Below, piece by piece: positions 33,189 to 36,336 of a DNA stretch of 36,336 nt. Source of the stretch: Bacillota bacterium (GTDB taxonomy: Bacteria; Bacillota; Clostridia; Acetivibrionales; DSM-1351); contig JAEZIB010000073.1 in assembly GCA_023416275.1 (NCBI GenBank), forward strand, positions 1-36,336. The letters run 5' to 3'. The translations under genes and the position numbers were made by a program. The notes beneath the pieces were generated by a model. That model saw only the letters and a program-made list of their open reading frames with translations, made no database searches and was not told where the DNA came from. Within the stretch, counting starts at the first letter, position 1, and every line of letters starts with the position of its first letter.

Positions 33189-34331
33189 ATGAGCGCTGAG
33201 TTAATGTTAGCACTTGAGCAGTTAGAAAAAGAAAAAGGAATAAAAAAGGATATAATTATTGAAGCCATCGAGGCTGCTCTTATATCTGCATACAAGAAAA
33301 ATTTCGGTTCATCAATGAATGTAAATGTAAATATAGATAGAGAAACTGGGGATGTCAAGGTTTTTGGTCTCAGAAAGATAGCAGAAGTACCAGATATAGA
33401 GGCAATGGATATTTCAATTGAAGATGCTGCTAAAATTAATCCTACACTTAATGTAGGTGATTATGTGGAAACGGAAGTCACTCCTAGGAGCTTTGGAAGA
33501 ATAGCAGCCCAAACTGCAAAACAGGTAGTTGTTCAGAAACTTAGGGAAGCCGAACGTGGAATTATTTATGATGAATTTTACAACAAGGAATGTGATATAG
33601 TTACTGGTATTGTTCAGAGAATTGAAAAAAGAAATGTAATTGTAGACCTTGGTAAAACTGAGGCTGTTCTTGCAACAACTGAGCAAACACCAGGTGAAGA
33701 ATACAAGTTTAATGAGAGAATTAAAACATATATAGTTGAAGTTAAGAAGACAACAAAAGGACCGCAGATAATGATTTCAAGAACTCATCCAGGATTGGTT
33801 AAGAGACTTTTTGAGTTAGAGGTTCCTGAAATACACGATGGTACTGTTGAGATAAAGAGTATATCAAGAGAAGCAGGGTCAAGAACTAAGATTGCAGTAT
33901 ACTCCAAGGATGAAAATGTAGATCCTGTTGGTGCTTGTGTTGGACAGCGAGGCACTAGAGTTCAGGCTATAGTAGATGAACTTAGAGGTGAGAAGATAGA
34001 CATCATTAAATGGAGCAACGATATAAAGGACTACATATCAAGTAGTCTTAGCCCTGCAAAGGTTGTAAGGGTTGATGTAGATGAAGAACAAAAGTCAGCA
34101 AAAGTTGTTGTACCTGATTATCAGCTATCATTAGCAATTGGTAAAGAAGGACAAAATGCAAGACTAGCAGCAAAGCTAACAGGGTGGAAAATTGACATAA
34201 AGAGTGAGTCACAGTTAAGGCAAGCTATTGAAAAACAGCTTTTTGATGAAAATATGTCAACCGGATACATGGATTATAGCTATGACAGTGAAAATGATGA
34301 CAGCAATCAGGAAGAACTTATTTCTGATTAA
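33189..34331 (+). CDS. nusA: Transcription termination/antitermination factor NusA
   Basis: RNA polymerase-binding pausing and termination factor. The ATG at 33189, nine bases after GGAGG, gives 380 residues. N-terminal polymerase-binding domain (about 1-125), S1 domain (about 135-200), and two KH domains (G-A-C-V-G-Q-R-G-T-R and A-I-G-K-E-G-Q-N-A-R-L-A). It lacks the C-terminal acidic repeats of proteobacterial NusA, as expected for a Firmicute; the tail is short and acidic. Confidence 0.98.
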   Translation: MSAELMLALEQLEKEKGIKKDIIIEAIEAALISAYKKNFGSSMNVNVNIDRETGDVKVFGLRKIAEVPDIEAMDISIEDAAKINPTLNVGDYVETEVTPRSFGRIAAQTAKQVVVQKLREAERGIIYDEFYNKECDIVTGIVQRIEKRNVIVDLGKTEAVLATTEQTPGEEYKFNERIKTYIVEVKKTTKGPQIMISRTHPGLVKRLFELEVPEIHDGTVEIKSISREAGSRTKIAVYSKDENVDPVGACVGQRGTRVQAIVDELRGEKIDIIKWSNDIKDYISSSLSPAKVVRVDVDEEQKSAKVVVPDYQLSLAIGKEGQNARLAAKLTGWKIDIKSESQLRQAIEKQLFDENMSTGYMDYSYDSENDDSNQEELISD

Positions 34332-34369
34332 TCAAATTTGAAAATATTTATTATGGAAGGTGTGGATTG

Positions 34370-34642
34370 ATGAAGCAAAAAAAGATTCCATTGCGTATGT
34401 GTCTAGGGTGTAAAGAAATGAAACCTAAGAAGGAATTGATACGCGTGGTAAAAAATAATGAGGGAGAAATCAACATTGATCTCGTTGGTAAAAAGCCTGG
34501 AAGAGGTGCATATATTTGCAAAAGTGTTGAATGCCTCGAACAAGCCATAAAAGCAAAAAGGCTTGAAAAGGCTTTTGAAACTACAATTGATGTGGAAATA
34601 TATAATAACTTAAAAAACCAATTGGAGGGAAATGATGGATAA
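34370..34642 (+). CDS. rnpM: RNase P modulator RnpM (YlxR, DUF448)
   Basis: RNA-binding protein reported to modulate RNase P. The ATG at 34370 gives 90 residues; the TTG three bases upstream is less likely. It has the R-M-C-L-G-C block, the R-V-V-K motif, and G-R-G-A-Y-I-C. Its end overlaps the next gene by eight bases, suggesting translational coupling in the nusA-rnpM-ylxQ-infB order. Confidence 0.95.
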   Translation: MKQKKIPLRMCLGCKEMKPKKELIRVVKNNEGEINIDLVGKKPGRGAYICKSVECLEQAIKAKRLEKAFETTIDVEIYNNLKNQLEGNDG

Positions 34643-34973
34643 GGTTTATTCCTTATTAGGGCTTGCTAAGAAAGCGGGTCAGCTGGTATCTGGTGATGAA
34701 ACTTGCGAAAGAAATATAAAGTCAGGTAAAGCTGTTCTTGTTATTGTAGCAAGAGATGCTTCAGAAAACACGAAGGACAAATTTAAAAGTATGTGTAATT
34801 TCCGAGATGTTTGCTATAGAGAGTATGGTGAAAAGCTTGAGCTTGGAAGATATACGGGAAAAGAAATACGAGCCGTTATTTCTATTTTATCTAAGGACTT
34901 TAAAAATGGCCTTCTTAAATTAATAGATGCTCAAATAAATGAATTCGGGGGTGAAGGTATTGGAAAAAGCTAG
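34635..34973 (+). CDS. ylxQ: L7Ae-family RNA-binding protein YlxQ
   Basis: K-turn-type RNA-binding protein. The second of two adjacent ATGs (34635) fits GGAGGG spacing better; 112 residues. It begins with L-L-G-L-A-K-K-A-G-Q-L-V-S-G, then has V-I-V-A-R-D-A-S-E-N-T and a late G-R-Y-T-G-K-E-I-R-A-V block. Its 3' end overlaps infB by 14 bp. Confidence 0.94.
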   Translation: MDKVYSLLGLAKKAGQLVSGDETCERNIKSGKAVLVIVARDASENTKDKFKSMCNFRDVCYREYGEKLELGRYTGKEIRAVISILSKDFKNGLLKLIDAQINEFGGEGIGKS

Positions 34974-36312
34974 AATATACGAGCTTGCAAAAGAACTTAA
35001 TACTACTAGTAAAAGGTTAATAGAAAAGCTTGCTGAGATAAATATTAATGTAAAAAATCATATGAGCCTTCTTGAATCAAATGAATTAAATGCACTTTAT
35101 AAACATATAGGTGTAATTAAGCATGATGACAAGAAGATAGATGAAGATAAGAAAGTAGTTCCTGACAACGTCCACGTAACAGAAAAGAAAAAGGATGTTA
35201 AAAAGGATTCTAAGAGTGCTCCAAGAATTATTCGAACAACTGAAATAATACTTGATAGCAAAACAGAAACAAGTAGTGCTGATGTTGCAAATAATTATCC
35301 TAATAAAACTGCAAATAATACATCAAAGCAAAATTATAGAAATGACTATGTAAAAAAAGATTCTAGTACGTCGGGATTAAGACCTGGTTTTATACATGAA
35401 ACTAAGCCAGAACCAAAAAACAAGCATGGTGAAAAAAGCAATAGAGTTAATGAAACCCCAAATATTTCGATAAAGACACCTCAGACAGGACAAGATGAAA
35501 TTATTGATTTGAAAAAAAATAAAAATATTGAGGATGTTAATAAAGAGGGGAAAACTGTGGCAGATAACACTATAAAAATGGAATCAAATGTAGCGAAAAA
35601 TAATGAGGAAATTAATACAGCTAAGTCAAATACCAAAGATACTGCACATGTAAATGCAGAAAGCAAAAAAAATGAAAAGGGTGAGTCTGCACCAGTGTTA
35701 ACCCATGAAAATATAGAAGTTAATAAAGAAAAAGAAATAAAAAAACCTGAGGAAAAACCAGCTGATATTAAAGTATCAGAAGAAAACAGTTCTAAGGTGA
35801 AAGATGGTGCTGTACAGAGGTCGGATAACTCATATAGTCCGCATAACGGGCAGAGAACAGATAGACCACAGAGCCAATATAATGGGCAGAGAACAGATAG
35901 ACCACAGGGTCAGTATAATAATAGTCAGAGAACAGACAGACCACAGGGTCAGTATAATAACGGTCAAAGAACAGACAGACCACAGGGTCAGTATAACAAT
36001 GGCCAAAGATCAGACAGACCGCAGGGTCAGTATAATAATGGTCAAAGAACAGACAGACCGCAGGGTCAGTATAATAATGGTCAAAGAACAGACAGACCAC
36101 AAGGTCAGTATAATAACGGACAGAGAACAGACAGGCCACAGGGTCAGTATAATAATGGTCAAAGATCAGACAGACCACAAGGTCAATATAATGGACAGAG
36201 AACAGACAGACCACAGGGACAATATAATGGTCAAAGAACAGACAGACCACAAGGTCAATATAATGGACAGAGATCAGACAGACCACAGGGACAGTATAAT
36301 GGACAGAGATAA
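34960..36312 (+). CDS. infB: Translation initiation factor IF-2, N-terminal part, cut near the window edge
   Basis: I start at the TTG at 34960 behind GGGGGTGA, because IF-2 proteins start just before K-A-R-I-Y-E-L-A-K-E-L-N; an ATG at 34939 is also in frame. Visible are the first IF2_N domain (about 1-55), a long charged, disordered region, and a Gln/Arg-rich tandem repeat. The GTPase domain lies beyond the window. A TAA at 36310-36312 ends the frame, but in-frame repeat sequence continues to the last base. IF-2 is essential, so this stop is more likely a sequence error than a real truncation. Confidence 0.88.
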   Translation: MEKARIYELAKELNTTSKRLIEKLAEININVKNHMSLLESNELNALYKHIGVIKHDDKKIDEDKKVVPDNVHVTEKKKDVKKDSKSAPRIIRTTEIILDSKTETSSADVANNYPNKTANNTSKQNYRNDYVKKDSSTSGLRPGFIHETKPEPKNKHGEKSNRVNETPNISIKTPQTGQDEIIDLKKNKNIEDVNKEGKTVADNTIKMESNVAKNNEEINTAKSNTKDTAHVNAESKKNEKGESAPVLTHENIEVNKEKEIKKPEEKPADIKVSEENSSKVKDGAVQRSDNSYSPHNGQRTDRPQSQYNGQRTDRPQGQYNNSQRTDRPQGQYNNGQRTDRPQGQYNNGQRSDRPQGQYNNGQRTDRPQGQYNNGQRTDRPQGQYNNGQRTDRPQGQYNNGQRSDRPQGQYNGQRTDRPQGQYNGQRTDRPQGQYNGQRSDRPQGQYNGQR

Positions 36313-36336
36313 GAAAGACCACAGGGTCAATATAAA
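35842..36336 (+). repeat. infB: 36/39-bp tandem repeats in infB
   Basis: Units encode Q-Y-N-(N)-G-Q-R-(T/S)-D-R-P-Q-G. About a dozen complete units are visible: mostly 13-residue units first, 12-residue units at the end. The array runs to the window edge. Such arrays change length easily and often break assemblies. Confidence 0.9.

Noticed and set aside
35792..36322. 176-codon minus-strand frame opposite the infB repeats
   Set aside because: It is a mirror of the in-frame tandem repeat, with no independent start signals.
35842..36336. CRISPR-like array at the end of the window
   Set aside because: The repeats are directly adjacent coding units without unique spacers and stay in frame with infB.

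Overview
The window looks like a low-GC, mesophilic, cellulolytic clostridium of the Ruminiclostridium type (C. cellulolyticum / C. papyrosolvens relatives). The evidence is AT-rich DNA, near-consensus Gram-positive SigA promoters and Shine-Dalgarno sites, a secreted protein with a type I dockerin, and the Firmicute order rpsB-tsf-pyrH-frr-uppS-cdsA-dxr-rseP-ispG-rimP-nusA-rnpM-ylxQ-infB. The species assignment is inference.

Region 1 (1-2.5 kb) holds the 3' end of an RCC1-repeat gene, made of nearly identical 150-bp units in a 300-bp higher-order pattern. A convergent gene encodes a secreted dockerin protein with two DUF3237-like domains.

Region 2 (2.7-19 kb) is the accessory part and the most interesting. 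It contains a Zn/Cd-type P1B ATPase, then an export operon (FtsX/DevC-like permease, ATPase, SAM methyltransferase, HlyD-like adaptor) and a histidine kinase with a LytTR response regulator. A three-gene set follows: a thioester-reductase-like SDR, a FemAB/GNAT-like acyltransferase, and a COG1964 radical SAM enzyme related to tetraether / membrane-spanning-lipid synthases. On the minus strand lie a second permease of the same length (368 aa) and a membrane-anchored alpha/beta hydrolase. Four promoters in this region, all close to TTGACA-17/18-TATAAT, are each followed by a 16-bp inverted repeat of the form ATGAAY-N4-AYTCA(T/G). This matches ArsR/SmtB-type metal-sensor operators. The P1B ATPase, both permeases and the hydrolase therefore look like one regulon, though no ArsR gene is in the window. 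Copies of a roughly 60-70-bp repeat with MITE-like layout bracket the block near 3.1 and 16.1 kb. My hypothesis is an undescribed, metal- or envelope-stress-linked system that makes and exports a lipid or lipid-like product.

Region 3 (19-22.3 kb) has a MATE exporter facing a secreted M60-like metallopeptidase with two nearly identical carbohydrate-binding-like domains. A branched hairpin separates their 3' ends.

Region 4 (22.6-36.3 kb) is the conserved translation, lipid and isoprenoid block. uppS, cdsA and rseP share a repeated leader that carries their ribosome binding sites; in uppS and rseP it also contains a segment complementary to that site. A promoter and early terminator precede rimP-nusA. 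The final gene, infB, is cut by the window edge inside a 36/39-bp tandem repeat. It has an in-frame TAA close to the last base, where three substitutions to A cluster, which suggests an end-of-contig error.
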